Source: an uncultured Caryophanales bacterium | Lineage (GTDB): Bacteria; Bacillota_I; Bacilli_A; RF39; UBA660 | Direction of reading: 5' to 3' | Length of the DNA: 64,000 nucleotides | Assembly (NCBI GenBank): GCA_947169395.1 | Contig: CAMVPJ010000003.1 | Location: 1 to 64,000 of the forward strand | Part shown: piece by piece, positions 44,258 to 52,443 of the stretch | Position numbering within the stretch: the stretch's first letter is position 1 | How the letters are laid out: every line of letters starts with the position of its first letter | Notes under the pieces: model-generated | Seen by the model: only the letters and a program-made list of their open reading frames with translations | What the model was told of the DNA's origin: nothing | The model's database searches: none | Translations under genes and position numbers: made by a program

Positions 44258-44806
44258 GTGGATAAGAACTCAGTAAAGAATATAGTAGTTAATTTTATAT
44301 TTAAAACATTAATAGTTACAGCTATTACTTTAGTATTATTAATTGTAATGAAGAGTAGTGCCAAGTTTAAAACTATGTATTATAAATATGTATATGATAC
44401 ATCTATCACATTTACTAAGTTTAATAATTTATATAATAAATACTTTAAAGATTTAAATTTTAATAAGATTCATACTAGTACTAAGACGGTTAGTAATGAA
44501 AAACTTAGTTATAGTAAGATTACTAAGTATAAGGATGGAGCTAAGTTAGTTGTTAGTAATAACTATACAGTACCAGCATTAGAAAGTGGAATTGTAGTAT
44601 TTATTGGTGATAAAGAAGATTATGGTAAGGTAGTAATTATTCAACAAATAAATGGTATAGATTTACTTTATGGTAATATAGATAATACTAATTATAAATT
44701 ATATGATTATATAAAAAAAGGAGATGTATTAGGAAGTGCTGATAAATATTTATATTTAGTATATAAGAAAGATGGTAAAGTATTAGATTATGAGAAATAT
44801 CTTTAA
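44258..44806 (+). CDS. SpoIVFA-like membrane protein with degenerate M23 domain
   Basis: A 182-residue protein from GTG 44258. One TM helix lies at about 7-27. Residues ~105-180 resemble a peptidase M23/lysostaphin fold (P-A-L-E-S-G-I-V-V-F-I-G-D-K-E-D-Y-G-K-V-V-I-I-Q ... L-L-Y-G-N-I ... I-K-K-G-D-V-L-G) without the zinc His residues. This is the layout of SpoIVFA, the regulator and anchor of the SpoIVFB protease, and the next gene is a SpoIVFB-like protease. Overlap of 17 bases couples them. Confidence 0.7.
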   Translation: MDKNSVKNIVVNFIFKTLIVTAITLVLLIVMKSSAKFKTMYYKYVYDTSITFTKFNNLYNKYFKDLNFNKIHTSTKTVSNEKLSYSKITKYKDGAKLVVSNNYTVPALESGIVVFIGDKEDYGKVVIIQQINGIDLLYGNIDNTNYKLYDYIKKGDVLGSADKYLYLVYKKDGKVLDYEKYL

Positions 44807-45506
44807 GATAAATCCTCTTACATATATAACTGCTTTAATATTTATTCTTATTGGTTATTTTAAATTTTATCTAAGTTTTATGTTAGTATTATTTATTCAT
44901 GAGCTAGGTCATATTACTTTATCACTACTATTTAAATGGCATATTAAAAGTATTATATTATTACCTTTAGGATTACTTTTAAAGTTTGAAGATAATCTAA
45001 ATAAACCATTAATAGAAGAATTTATTATATCCATATCAGGTGTTATATTTCAGTTAGTATTTATTACCTTTATTCATAATTATTATTTAGTTCTATCAAG
45101 TAATATAATACTAATATTTAATATACTACCAATATATCCTTTAGATGGATCTAAAGTAATTAATATAATACTAAATAAAATAACTAACTTTAAAACTAGT
45201 TATTTTTTAACACTCCTATTATCATTTATTACACTAATTATATTAATAAGTATGAGTATAATTAATAAATCATTAATATTTATAATATCTTTTATACCAT
45301 TATTAATTAATCTAATAGAATTAATAATTAATAAAGATAGTGTATTTATTAAGTTCTTGTTAGAAAGATACTTGTATAATATTACATTTAAGAAATATAA
45401 GTATATAAATAGTATTAAGTATATGAAAAGAGATTATACACATTATATAATTAATGGTAATAATGTAGAGAGTGAAAAAAATTTTTTGAAGAACTATTTT
45501 AAATAA
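44790..45506 (+). CDS. SpoIVFB-like site-2 (M50) metalloprotease
   Basis: A 238-residue polytopic protein. H-E-L-G-H at about residues 38-42 is the M50 zinc site in a membrane helix, and the second motif N-I-L-P-I-Y-P-L-D-G-S gives the third ligand. The size and lack of PDZ or CBS domains fit the SpoIVFB subgroup. It should cut a membrane-tethered substrate. With the upstream SpoIVFA-like gene it forms the classic pair, although no sigma-K gene is in the window. Confidence 0.8.
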   Translation: MRNIFKINPLTYITALIFILIGYFKFYLSFMLVLFIHELGHITLSLLFKWHIKSIILLPLGLLLKFEDNLNKPLIEEFIISISGVIFQLVFITFIHNYYLVLSSNIILIFNILPIYPLDGSKVINIILNKITNFKTSYFLTLLLSFITLIILISMSIINKSLIFIISFIPLLINLIELIINKDSVFIKFLLERYLYNITFKKYKYINSIKYMKRDYTHYIINGNNVESEKNFLKNYFK

Positions 45507-45585
45507 ATAATAATTTGTAATTATAAAAAATACTTGTATTGATAATAAAAATAATATATAATCTAATCAGTTGTTAAAAAATAAA

Positions 45586-45712
45586 TGTTCTTTGAAATAA
45601 CTAAATATACATAATTTTCAAAAAATTCTATTTTTTTCAAAAATAGGGTTGACTTTTTTTTTTTTTTTTTTAGTAAACTAATATCAGAAGGTAAGGTATG
45701 AAAGATAATATT
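45586..45712 (+). promoter_or_regulatory. Conserved regulatory region with poly-T promoter, pilin-like gene 2
   Basis: TTGACT (45649-45654) and TAAACT (45674-45679) flank a run of 18 T (45654-45671); the spacer is 19 bases. TGTTCTTTGAAA (45586-45597) lies 51 bases before the -35, and TATCAGAAGGTAAGG (45682-45696) with AAAGATAATATT (45701-45712) follows. The same blocks surround the 21-T tract at 4.9 kb. Confidence 0.65.
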
Positions 45713-45754
45713 CATGACTTACTAGATAGAAAGGAGAATTATGTGTATGCATAA
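45698..45754 (+). CDS. Possible 18-residue leader peptide of pilin-like gene 2
   Basis: ATG 45698 follows AAGG in the conserved TATCAGAAGGTAAGG block and reads M-K-D-N-I-H-D-L-L-D-R-K-E-N-Y-V-Y-A before TAA at 45752-45754. It overlaps the pilin start at 45741 in another frame, which could couple the two. The other pilin-like locus lacks this ATG, so the frame may be accidental. Confidence 0.25.
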   Translation: MKDNIHDLLDRKENYVYA

Positions 45755-46664
45755 TGTTAAGAAAAAAGGTTTTACGTTGATTGAACTTATTGCAGTATTA
45801 GTGATCATGGCAATTATTGCTTTAATAGCAACACCTCTAGTTATGAATATAATTAGAAAAGCTAGAATATCTGCTGATAAGAGAAGTATTGATGCATACG
45901 GTAGAAGTGTTGAACTAGCAATTGCAGGATATTTACTTGATACAGGTAAGTTTCCAACAGAAGTATCACAACTAACTATTGAATATTCAGGTAATAAAGT
46001 AGATTGTTCAACTACTCAGATTAATCCAGACTCTAGTGTATATCTATCTGATTGTAAAGTAAATAATAGAGAAGTATCTAATTATACATATGGTAGTGAT
46101 AAATCTCCAACATATCAAACATATAAAGTTGGAGATACAGTAACATATAATGATATAGATTTCTATGTTATTAAAGATTCGGGAACAAGAGAATCAACAG
46201 TTACGTTGCTTAAAGCAGAACCGCTTACTTCAAATGATGTTAAAAATTATTTGCCAAAAGAATATGACGGATTTACCGGCTTTTCTGAGGGGTATGGAAC
46301 GATTAAATACGGCTTGTTAAGTAGCTTTTCTTCATCTTATGTAAAAAACGAAATAGATGCTTGGGCTTTAGATAAGATTAATTCATCTGATGTAAAGGAG
46401 TCACGTTTAATCAAATTTGAAGAACTTAGAGATAATTTTGGTTACGAGTATAAAGCTAGTTGTTCTACTTGTAGTAGTATGGCTTGGATTGCGACTGAAA
46501 ATACTCCTAATTGGTTAAAGGCTTTCTCAAGTTGGACAATGAGCAAAGTTGAAGATTCATCTAATGTGTGGGTAATTAACGGAAATACAATTATCAGTGA
46601 AGAAGTAGATAGTTTAAATCGTATTCGTCCTGTTGTTGAACTATACAAATCTGCACTAAACTAA
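45741..46664 (+). CDS. Type IV pilin-like protein with DUF6273-like domain (copy G)
   Basis: A 307-residue protein. A class III signal (K-K-K-G, cleavage after Gly10, then F-T-L-I-E-L) is followed by a helix and a stalk almost the same in protein sequence as copy A up to about residue 100, though many codons differ. The domain at ~128-307 is shorter (no S-E-T-C-G segment) and diverges strongly, keeping Y-K-V-G-D, I-D-A-W, S-W-T-M-S and I-R-P-V-V. The same stalk therefore carries different tips at two loci. The gene is monocistronic. Confidence 0.8.
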   Translation: MCMHNVKKKGFTLIELIAVLVIMAIIALIATPLVMNIIRKARISADKRSIDAYGRSVELAIAGYLLDTGKFPTEVSQLTIEYSGNKVDCSTTQINPDSSVYLSDCKVNNREVSNYTYGSDKSPTYQTYKVGDTVTYNDIDFYVIKDSGTRESTVTLLKAEPLTSNDVKNYLPKEYDGFTGFSEGYGTIKYGLLSSFSSSYVKNEIDAWALDKINSSDVKESRLIKFEELRDNFGYEYKASCSTCSSMAWIATENTPNWLKAFSSWTMSKVEDSSNVWVINGNTIISEEVDSLNRIRPVVELYKSALN

Positions 46665-46692
46665 AATAATTTAATTAATGTAAAACCTTGTT

Positions 46693-46720
46693 AATATTCA
46701 GAGTAATCTGAATATTTTTT
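46693..46720 (+). terminator. Terminator after pilin-like gene 2
   Basis: AATATTCAGA pairs with TCTGAATATT across GTAA, followed by T residues and then at once the GGGAGG site of the next gene. Confidence 0.85.
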
Positions 46721-46732
46721 GGGAGGTAATGT

Positions 46733-47374
46733 ATGGAATATGTAATAGATAATAAAGTATATGAAGTAGTAATTATAAAGAAGAGAAATAAGAATACTTA
46801 TATTAGAGTTAAAGAAGATATGAAGATTTATGTTACTACTAATTATTTAACTAGCAAAAGATATATTAAAAACTTACTTGATGAAAATTATAGTTATTTA
46901 GTTAAGATGATTAGGAATATGTGTAAAAAGAATGAAAAGAAAGATTTATTCTTTTATTTAGGAAATAGTTATGATATAATATTTGTGAATGATTTAAAGA
47001 AGGTAGATGTAGATAGTAATAATTATGTTATATATGCTAGCGATATTAAACAGTTAAATAGGTGGTATAACAAAGTTATTAAAGATACATTTATAGAGAG
47101 ATTTACTTATATTTATAATATATTTGATGAAGTTAATATAATGCCTAGTTTAAAGATTCGTAAGATGAAATCTAGGTGGGGAGTGTATAATCGTGTTAAA
47201 CACTCAGTAACTTTGAATAGTGAACTTATTAAATATAATATAAGATGCTTAGATTATGTAATAGTACATGAGTTATCGCACGTAATACATTTTGATCATT
47301 CTAAGTATTTCTGGTCTTTAGTAAGTAAATATTGTAATAACTATAAAGCTATAAAAAAAGAATTAAAGGAGTAA
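46733..47374 (+). CDS. YgjP/M48-type zinc metallopeptidase-like protein
   Basis: A 213-residue protein. The zinc motif H-E-L-S-H-V-I-H-F-D-H-S-K-Y-F-W near residue 183 and the K-I-R-K-M-K-S-R-W-G-V-Y strand before it define the YgjP/DUF45 family (SprT-like). The family's substrate is unknown. It is followed after three bases by an M23 peptidase gene. Confidence 0.87.
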   Translation: MEYVIDNKVYEVVIIKKRNKNTYIRVKEDMKIYVTTNYLTSKRYIKNLLDENYSYLVKMIRNMCKKNEKKDLFFYLGNSYDIIFVNDLKKVDVDSNNYVIYASDIKQLNRWYNKVIKDTFIERFTYIYNIFDEVNIMPSLKIRKMKSRWGVYNRVKHSVTLNSELIKYNIRCLDYVIVHELSHVIHFDHSKYFWSLVSKYCNNYKAIKKELKE

Positions 47375-47377
47375 GTT

Positions 47378-48655
47378 ATGGAATTTATTAAGAATAGATT
47401 AATTAAACAAGTAGTAGTGTTGTTTATTATTATTGGATTTTTATTCTTGTTTGCGTCGCAAGTGCATGCAAAAAGTCTAAAAGAGTTACGTGCAGAACTT
47501 AATGCGCTTGAAGCTAAATATAGTAAGAATGAAACTGATAAGAAGCAAACTGAAAGTGATATAGCTGCTACCAAAGATAAAATAAGTGAGATTACTGCAG
47601 AGAAGAATCAAGTAAGTAAAGAAATTGAAGGTCTAAATGAAGAGATAGAAAAACTAGGGGAAGAGATAGGTAAGATGCGTGAAGAGTTAAAGAGTATTAT
47701 GCATTATTATCAGTTATCTAGTTCTAATTCTTTATATCTTGAGTATGTATTTAATGCAGAAAATTTTACTGATTTTATATATCGACTAGCAGTATCAGAA
47801 CAACTTTCCGAGCACCGTGAGAAAACTATTAATGAGTATAATCGTTTGATGGAAGAAAATAGAAAGAAAATTAATGAGTTAGCAGCAAAACAAACATCAC
47901 TTGCTAAACTTGAAGAAGAGTTATCTGTTGAGTTGAGTAAATTAGGTGATGATCTTGCAGAGATTACTGATGCAAGTGTGGATATTAAAGAAGAAATTAA
48001 AGAGGTTAAAGCAAGTATTAATACTTATACAACTAAGTATAAGTGTTCTGAGACTGAAGATGTTGCGGTGTGCGTTAATAACTATAATCAAGCACAGATT
48101 AGAGCTAGACAAGCTTCAACTCCATCAGGTGGTTCAGCATCATATTCAGGTGGTGGTTCTACTGGACCTTCGGCAAATGGTTTTTACCGTCCAGTATCAT
48201 CAGGTAGAGTTAATGCTAACTTTGGTTATACTGAATATTATGGATCATTCCATGATGGTATGGACTTAGGTGTTCCACATGGTACTGCTGTATATGCAGT
48301 TGCAACCGGTACTGTTATGAAGATATCTTATAAGAGTTCTTGTGGTGGTAATATGGTATATATTGGACATTATACTGGTAGTGGTACTTATACATCAGGT
48401 TATTTCCATCTAGCATCAGTAAACGTTAGTGTAGGGCAAGTTGTTACACCAGATACTGTGATTGGGTATTCTGGTGGTGTGCCTGGTATTGAGACTTGGG
48501 ATAGATGTTCAACAGGAGCTCACCTTCACTTACAATTTGGAACAGGTATATTTATGAGCGATTACTTCTATTATTCTAATTATGCTGCTCGTAAATTTGA
48601 TGCAAGACAATTAATTAATTTCCCTCCAATGGGTTCTTACTTCTCTGGAAGATAA
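47378..48655 (+). CDS. Secreted coiled-coil M23 peptidase (EnvC/PcsB-like murein hydrolase)
   Basis: A 425-residue protein. Signal peptide about 1-31 (ending V-H-A), a long charged coiled coil (~33-225), a Ser/Gly-rich linker, then a LytM/M23 domain (~268-400) with the zinc ligands in F-H-D-G-M-D and H-L-H-L-Q-F. The coiled-coil plus LytM layout is that of FtsEX-controlled cell-separation hydrolases. ftsEX is not in the window. Catalytic residues are intact, unlike some EnvC proteins. Confidence 0.88.
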   Translation: MEFIKNRLIKQVVVLFIIIGFLFLFASQVHAKSLKELRAELNALEAKYSKNETDKKQTESDIAATKDKISEITAEKNQVSKEIEGLNEEIEKLGEEIGKMREELKSIMHYYQLSSSNSLYLEYVFNAENFTDFIYRLAVSEQLSEHREKTINEYNRLMEENRKKINELAAKQTSLAKLEEELSVELSKLGDDLAEITDASVDIKEEIKEVKASINTYTTKYKCSETEDVAVCVNNYNQAQIRARQASTPSGGSASYSGGGSTGPSANGFYRPVSSGRVNANFGYTEYYGSFHDGMDLGVPHGTAVYAVATGTVMKISYKSSCGGNMVYIGHYTGSGTYTSGYFHLASVNVSVGQVVTPDTVIGYSGGVPGIETWDRCSTGAHLHLQFGTGIFMSDYFYYSNYAARKFDARQLINFPPMGSYFSGR

Positions 48656-48673
48656 AACGACAAATTAAATTAG

Positions 48674-48709
48674 TCACTGATATTATAATGATATCGGTGA
48701 TTTTTTTTT
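48674..48709 (+). terminator. Terminator after the M23 peptidase, abutting cse60
   Basis: TCACTGATAT pairs with ATATCGGTGA (one wobble) across a seven-base loop and is followed by nine T. The next ATG begins right after the T run. Confidence 0.85.
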
Positions 48710-48880
48710 ATGAAAGTTAAAGTTATTGATGAATCCCATGAACTAGATTTAGAGTCTAGTGTAAATAAATTTTTATCTGAATTAGATGGAGATGTTATAG
48801 ATATTAAGTATCAGGTAAGTGTAGCTTTATATCGTGATGAACAAATATTTTGTTTTTCTGCTATGATTATCTATACTTAA
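48710..48880 (+). CDS. Cse60-like small protein (DUF2758)
   Basis: A 56-residue protein. M-K-V-K-V-I-D-E-S-H-E-L-D-L-E ... N-K-F-L-S-E-L ... I-D-I-K-Y-Q-V-S-V ... E-Q-I-F-C-F-S-A-M-I-I-Y closely follows sporulation protein Cse60 of Bacillus. Its biochemical role is unknown. Its only visible Shine-Dalgarno sequence, GGTGA at 48696-48700, is inside the 3' arm of the upstream terminator, so folding and translation would compete. Confidence 0.82.
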   Translation: MKVKVIDESHELDLESSVNKFLSELDGDVIDIKYQVSVALYRDEQIFCFSAMIIYT

Positions 48881-48925
48881 GTATAAATTAGTATTAATTA
48901 ATCATTATATAGATAGGAGGATTAT

Positions 48926-51211
48926 ATGTTTAATAATTATACAGAAGAAGCAAGAAAGATACTTATTAGTGCGAAGGTGGAGATGAATAATTTAAATCAT
49001 CCTTATGTAGGAAGTGAACACTTATTACTTGCTATACTAAAAGATGATAATGAGATTAAAGATAAATTAAAAGAGTATGAACTTGATTATGATAAGTTTA
49101 AAAGTCAAATCATTAAAATAGTAGGTATTGGTAAAAAGAGGTGTGAATACTTCTTATATACACCACTTTTAAAAAGAATAATGGAAACAGCTATGATAGA
49201 TAGTAGAGAGAATAATAACGGTGTAGTTACTGTAAATCACTTGTTCTCTGCTATGCTTGAAGAAGGAGAAGGTATCGCAATTAGAATAATGCTATCTATG
49301 TCAATTGACCTAGATTTATTATATGAAGAGTTTGTATCTAGAATAGTTAAGAATAAAAAGGGTGAAAAGTTACTTATTGATGATATTGGAATTGATTTAA
49401 CTAAGAAAGCATTAGATGATGGAATAGATCCAGTAATAGGAAGAGATAATGAGATTAAAAGAATATTAGAAATACTATCTAGAAGAAAGAAGAATAATCC
49501 AATATTAATAGGAGATGCAGGAGTAGGTAAGACTGCTATTGTAGAAGAGTTAAGTCGTTTAATAGCAATAGGAGAAGTTCCAAGAAGTCTTAAAAATAAA
49601 AGAATAATTAGTGTCGATATGGCTTCAGCAGTTGCAGGTACTAAGTATCGTGGAGAGTTTGAAGAACGTATTAATAAGATGCTTAAGGAACTAGAGAATA
49701 ACGATGATATAATTCTTTTTATCGATGAGATACACACGATAGTAGGTGCAGGAGGTGCGGAAGGTGCGATAGATGCATCAAACATATTTAAACCGGCTTT
49801 AGCTCGTAATCATATGCGACTTATTGGTGCGACTACTACTGCAGAATATAAGAAGTTTATTGAAAATGATCGAGCTTTAGATAGAAGATTTCAGAAAGTA
49901 TATATAGAAGAACCTAGTAGTGAAGGATTAAAAGATATACTAATGAAGATTAAAGGTACTTATGAAGAGTTTCATCATGTAGTTATAGAGGATGAATTAA
50001 TAGATTTAATAATTAATCTATCTAATAAATATATAACTGATAGAAAACAACCTGATAAGGCGATAGATATATTAGATGAAGTATGTGCTCATGTAAGTTT
50101 AAAAGAAAATAAAAAAATGAAAGAATATAATGAATTAAATAAGAAGGTTAAACAAATTATTACTAATAAGAAAAAAGCAATATTAAATAATGATTATAAA
50201 CTAGCTACTAATTATAAGATGGAAGAAAATAAATTAATGGATAAAATTAATAGAATTGAATTAAATTTATGTAGTAAGAATAATAATCATCATATAACTA
50301 AAAAGGATATTATAAATGTAGTAAGTATGAAATCTAATGTACCAATATATACAATGAATAATAAAGATATTAAAGATAGTAATACATTTAGTAATAAATT
50401 AAATAAAAAAGTAATAGGACAGGGTAAGATAGTAGAAGAACTAAATAAGATATATAAACAAATAAGGCTTGGATTTAAAGATGATAGGTGTTACTCAATA
50501 ATGTTTGCAGGACCATCTGGTGTAGGTAAGACTATGCTTGCTAAAATATTTGGTAAATATATTACTAAAAATATAATAAAGATAGATATGAGTGAATATA
50601 GTGAGGCTCATTCTATAAGTAAACTAATTGGATCTCCTGCTGGATATGTTGGTTACAATGATTCTAAGAATATTTTAGATAAAATAAAAGATCATCCATT
50701 TTCTGTATTAATACTAGATGAATTTGATAAAGCAGATACAAGTGTGATTAACCTATTTTATCAAGCCTTAGATGATGGAGTTATTACAGATGCTAAAGGG
50801 GATACTATTAATTTTAAAAATACAGTTATTATTATGACTACAAATACTGGATTTGAGAAAAGTGATATTGGGTTTAATACTACTAAGAATGATACAAAAA
50901 TAAAAGAATTATTTGGTGTACCTTTAGTAAATAGAATGGATAAAGTAGTTATGTTTAATTATTTAGATTTAGATAGTATTAAAAAAATAGTTAAAGATAA
51001 GATTAGTAAGGTAAAAAAGAAATATAAAGATATTAAGATAAGTATTAGTAATACTGTAATAGATGAGATAATAGATAAGAGTAATTATAATGAATTTGGA
51101 GCTAGAAAAATAGATAAGATAATAAAAACAGATATTGAGGATACAATAATTAGTAGTATTATAGATAATAAGAAAAGTGTTAGTATTACAACTATTAAAG
51201 TACACAGTTAA
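48926..51211 (+). CDS. clpC: ATP-dependent Clp protease ATP-binding subunit ClpC
   Basis: A 761-residue AAA+ unfoldase. An N-terminal Clp repeat domain (N-N-Y-T-E-E-A-R-K-I-L, H-P-Y-V-G-S-E-H-L-L-L-A-I-L) is followed by D1 (Walker A G-D-A-G-V-G-K-T near 196; L-F-I-D-E-I-H), a middle coiled coil, and D2 (Walker A G-P-S-G-V-G-K-T near 534; L-I-L-D-E-F-D-K-A). The S-D-I-G-F loop in D2 is the ClpP-binding tripeptide. It is about 50 residues shorter than Bacillus ClpC. Sits alone; mcsA, mcsB and ctsR are not adjacent. Confidence 0.92.
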   Translation: MFNNYTEEARKILISAKVEMNNLNHPYVGSEHLLLAILKDDNEIKDKLKEYELDYDKFKSQIIKIVGIGKKRCEYFLYTPLLKRIMETAMIDSRENNNGVVTVNHLFSAMLEEGEGIAIRIMLSMSIDLDLLYEEFVSRIVKNKKGEKLLIDDIGIDLTKKALDDGIDPVIGRDNEIKRILEILSRRKKNNPILIGDAGVGKTAIVEELSRLIAIGEVPRSLKNKRIISVDMASAVAGTKYRGEFEERINKMLKELENNDDIILFIDEIHTIVGAGGAEGAIDASNIFKPALARNHMRLIGATTTAEYKKFIENDRALDRRFQKVYIEEPSSEGLKDILMKIKGTYEEFHHVVIEDELIDLIINLSNKYITDRKQPDKAIDILDEVCAHVSLKENKKMKEYNELNKKVKQIITNKKKAILNNDYKLATNYKMEENKLMDKINRIELNLCSKNNNHHITKKDIINVVSMKSNVPIYTMNNKDIKDSNTFSNKLNKKVIGQGKIVEELNKIYKQIRLGFKDDRCYSIMFAGPSGVGKTMLAKIFGKYITKNIIKIDMSEYSEAHSISKLIGSPAGYVGYNDSKNILDKIKDHPFSVLILDEFDKADTSVINLFYQALDDGVITDAKGDTINFKNTVIIMTTNTGFEKSDIGFNTTKNDTKIKELFGVPLVNRMDKVVMFNYLDLDSIKKIVKDKISKVKKKYKDIKISISNTVIDEIIDKSNYNEFGARKIDKIIKTDIEDTIISSIIDNKKSVSITTIKVHS

Positions 51212-51232
51212 AATGCCTATATGGCATTTTTA
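51210..51232 (+). terminator. Terminator after clpC
   Basis: AAATGCC pairs with GGCATTT, followed by T residues. Confidence 0.8.
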
Positions 51233-51249
51233 TAGTTATAATTATCAAT

Positions 51250-51277
51250 TTGACTTTCAAAATTAATGTTGTATAAT
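51250..51277 (+). promoter_or_regulatory. Promoter for the J-like gene pair
   Basis: TTGACT (51250-51255) and TATAAT (51272-51277) have a 16-base spacer, followed by GAGGGGG before ATG 51298. Confidence 0.7.
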
Positions 51278-51297
51278 ATAGAGCTTGAGGGGGAATT

Positions 51298-51933
51298 ATG
51301 ACAAAAATAGAAGCAATTAAAATATTTAACTTACAACCTGGATTTACTATAGAAGAATTAAAGAAGAATTATAATCAATTAATTATGAAATGGATGCCAA
51401 ATGGTTATAATAGAATAAATAGTTTTGATAATGTTCAAAGGATTAATGAAGCATATATTTTGCTTGAAGAAGATTTTGTTGTTAGCGATATATTATATAC
51501 TGATTTAGATAAATCAAAGAAAGATAGTTTAGATGACTTAATGAAATATTTAGGGCTTGATTTATGTGTTGATTACGATCTATCTAATATGGATGATTTA
51601 ACTAAAAGTGTATTTTATATGTTATTAAATTACTATTATCAAGCTCGCCTTGATATTGAAAAGTGTGAAAGTATTAATGAACTATATAATATATATCTTT
51701 CATATAGTGACAAAATGATAGCTGGTATCGAAGAATATATTATTAATTATTGTAATATACATAAAATTAAGTATACAAAGGTTAATAGCTATGAATATAG
51801 TGTTAATGATAAAAGCATTAATATTGAATATGGTATTACAAGTGTTTATTTAGAACTTTCTAGAAGTAAGAAACTTATAAACAGAGTTGTTAACAAAGTA
51901 AAAAAATATATAAAGGAGTTTAGTTATGAATAA
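51298..51933 (+). CDS. Degenerate J-domain-like protein
   Basis: A 211-residue protein. Residues 1-60 follow the J-domain helix pattern (F-T-I-E-E-L-K-K-N-Y-N-Q-L-I-M-K-W, then V-Q-R-I-N-E-A-Y-I-L-L), but the H-P-D tripeptide that triggers DnaK is M-P-N. Residues ~95-205 form a helical-plus-strand region that is repeated in the next gene. It could be a scaffold that has lost chaperone coupling. It overlaps the next gene by eight bases. Family not recognised beyond this. Confidence 0.6.
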   Translation: MTKIEAIKIFNLQPGFTIEELKKNYNQLIMKWMPNGYNRINSFDNVQRINEAYILLEEDFVVSDILYTDLDKSKKDSLDDLMKYLGLDLCVDYDLSNMDDLTKSVFYMLLNYYYQARLDIEKCESINELYNIYLSYSDKMIAGIEEYIINYCNIHKIKYTKVNSYEYSVNDKSINIEYGITSVYLELSRSKKLINRVVNKVKKYIKEFSYE

Positions 51934-52336
51934 AAAGGAAGAATATATAAATATATTATATGATTTAGTTGCATTTGATAGTGATAAAAAGATGAATGAA
52001 TTTACAAGTGCAATTTATGCAATACTAATTAATATTTATAATGCTGCGTATAATAAAATTAATAATTGTAATGATACTAATATTATGAAACAATTATTTA
52101 TGCAGTATAGAAAAAAAATAATAATTGTTTTAAATGAATATGTAGAAATGTATTGTGAAGGTAAAAATATTGAATGTGAAAAATTAAAATATAATTCATA
52201 TTTAATAAATGATAGAATAATTATTAGTGTTAATGAGGGATTTGCTCATATATATAATAAATTAAATAATTTATATAAGAGAAAACAAATGGTAAAGAGA
52301 TTAAAAAGAGATTTAAGAGATATATTTTTACCATAG
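51926..52336 (+). CDS. Paralog of the J-like protein's C-terminal half
   Basis: A 136-residue protein with no J-like head. It aligns with residues ~95-205 of the preceding protein: L-I-N-I-Y-N-A-A-Y-N against L-L-N-Y-Y-Y-Q-A-R; L-F-M-Q-Y-R-K-K-I-I against I-Y-L-S-Y-S-D-K-M-I; V-E-M-Y-C against I-I-N-Y-C; then an S-x-x-x-N-D strand. The two probably bind each other. Function unknown. Confidence 0.6.
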   Translation: MNKKEEYINILYDLVAFDSDKKMNEFTSAIYAILINIYNAAYNKINNCNDTNIMKQLFMQYRKKIIIVLNEYVEMYCEGKNIECEKLKYNSYLINDRIIISVNEGFAHIYNKLNNLYKRKQMVKRLKRDLRDIFLP

Positions 52337-52364
52337 ATATTATTATAAAAAAAATATCTTTTTT
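52335..52364 (+). terminator. Terminator after the J-like pair
   Basis: AGATATT pairs with AATATCT, then six T. Confidence 0.75.
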
Positions 52365-52443
52365 CTAAATTAATGTAAAAATTGAAAAAAGATATTTTAT
52401 TTTTGAAATTTTTGTGATATTATTAATATAGTGAGGTATTGTT

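Noticed and set aside
49237..49785. Long open frame on the minus strand inside clpC
   Set aside because: Antisense shadow of a conserved gene, with no ribosome site and a Ser/Ile-rich low-complexity product.
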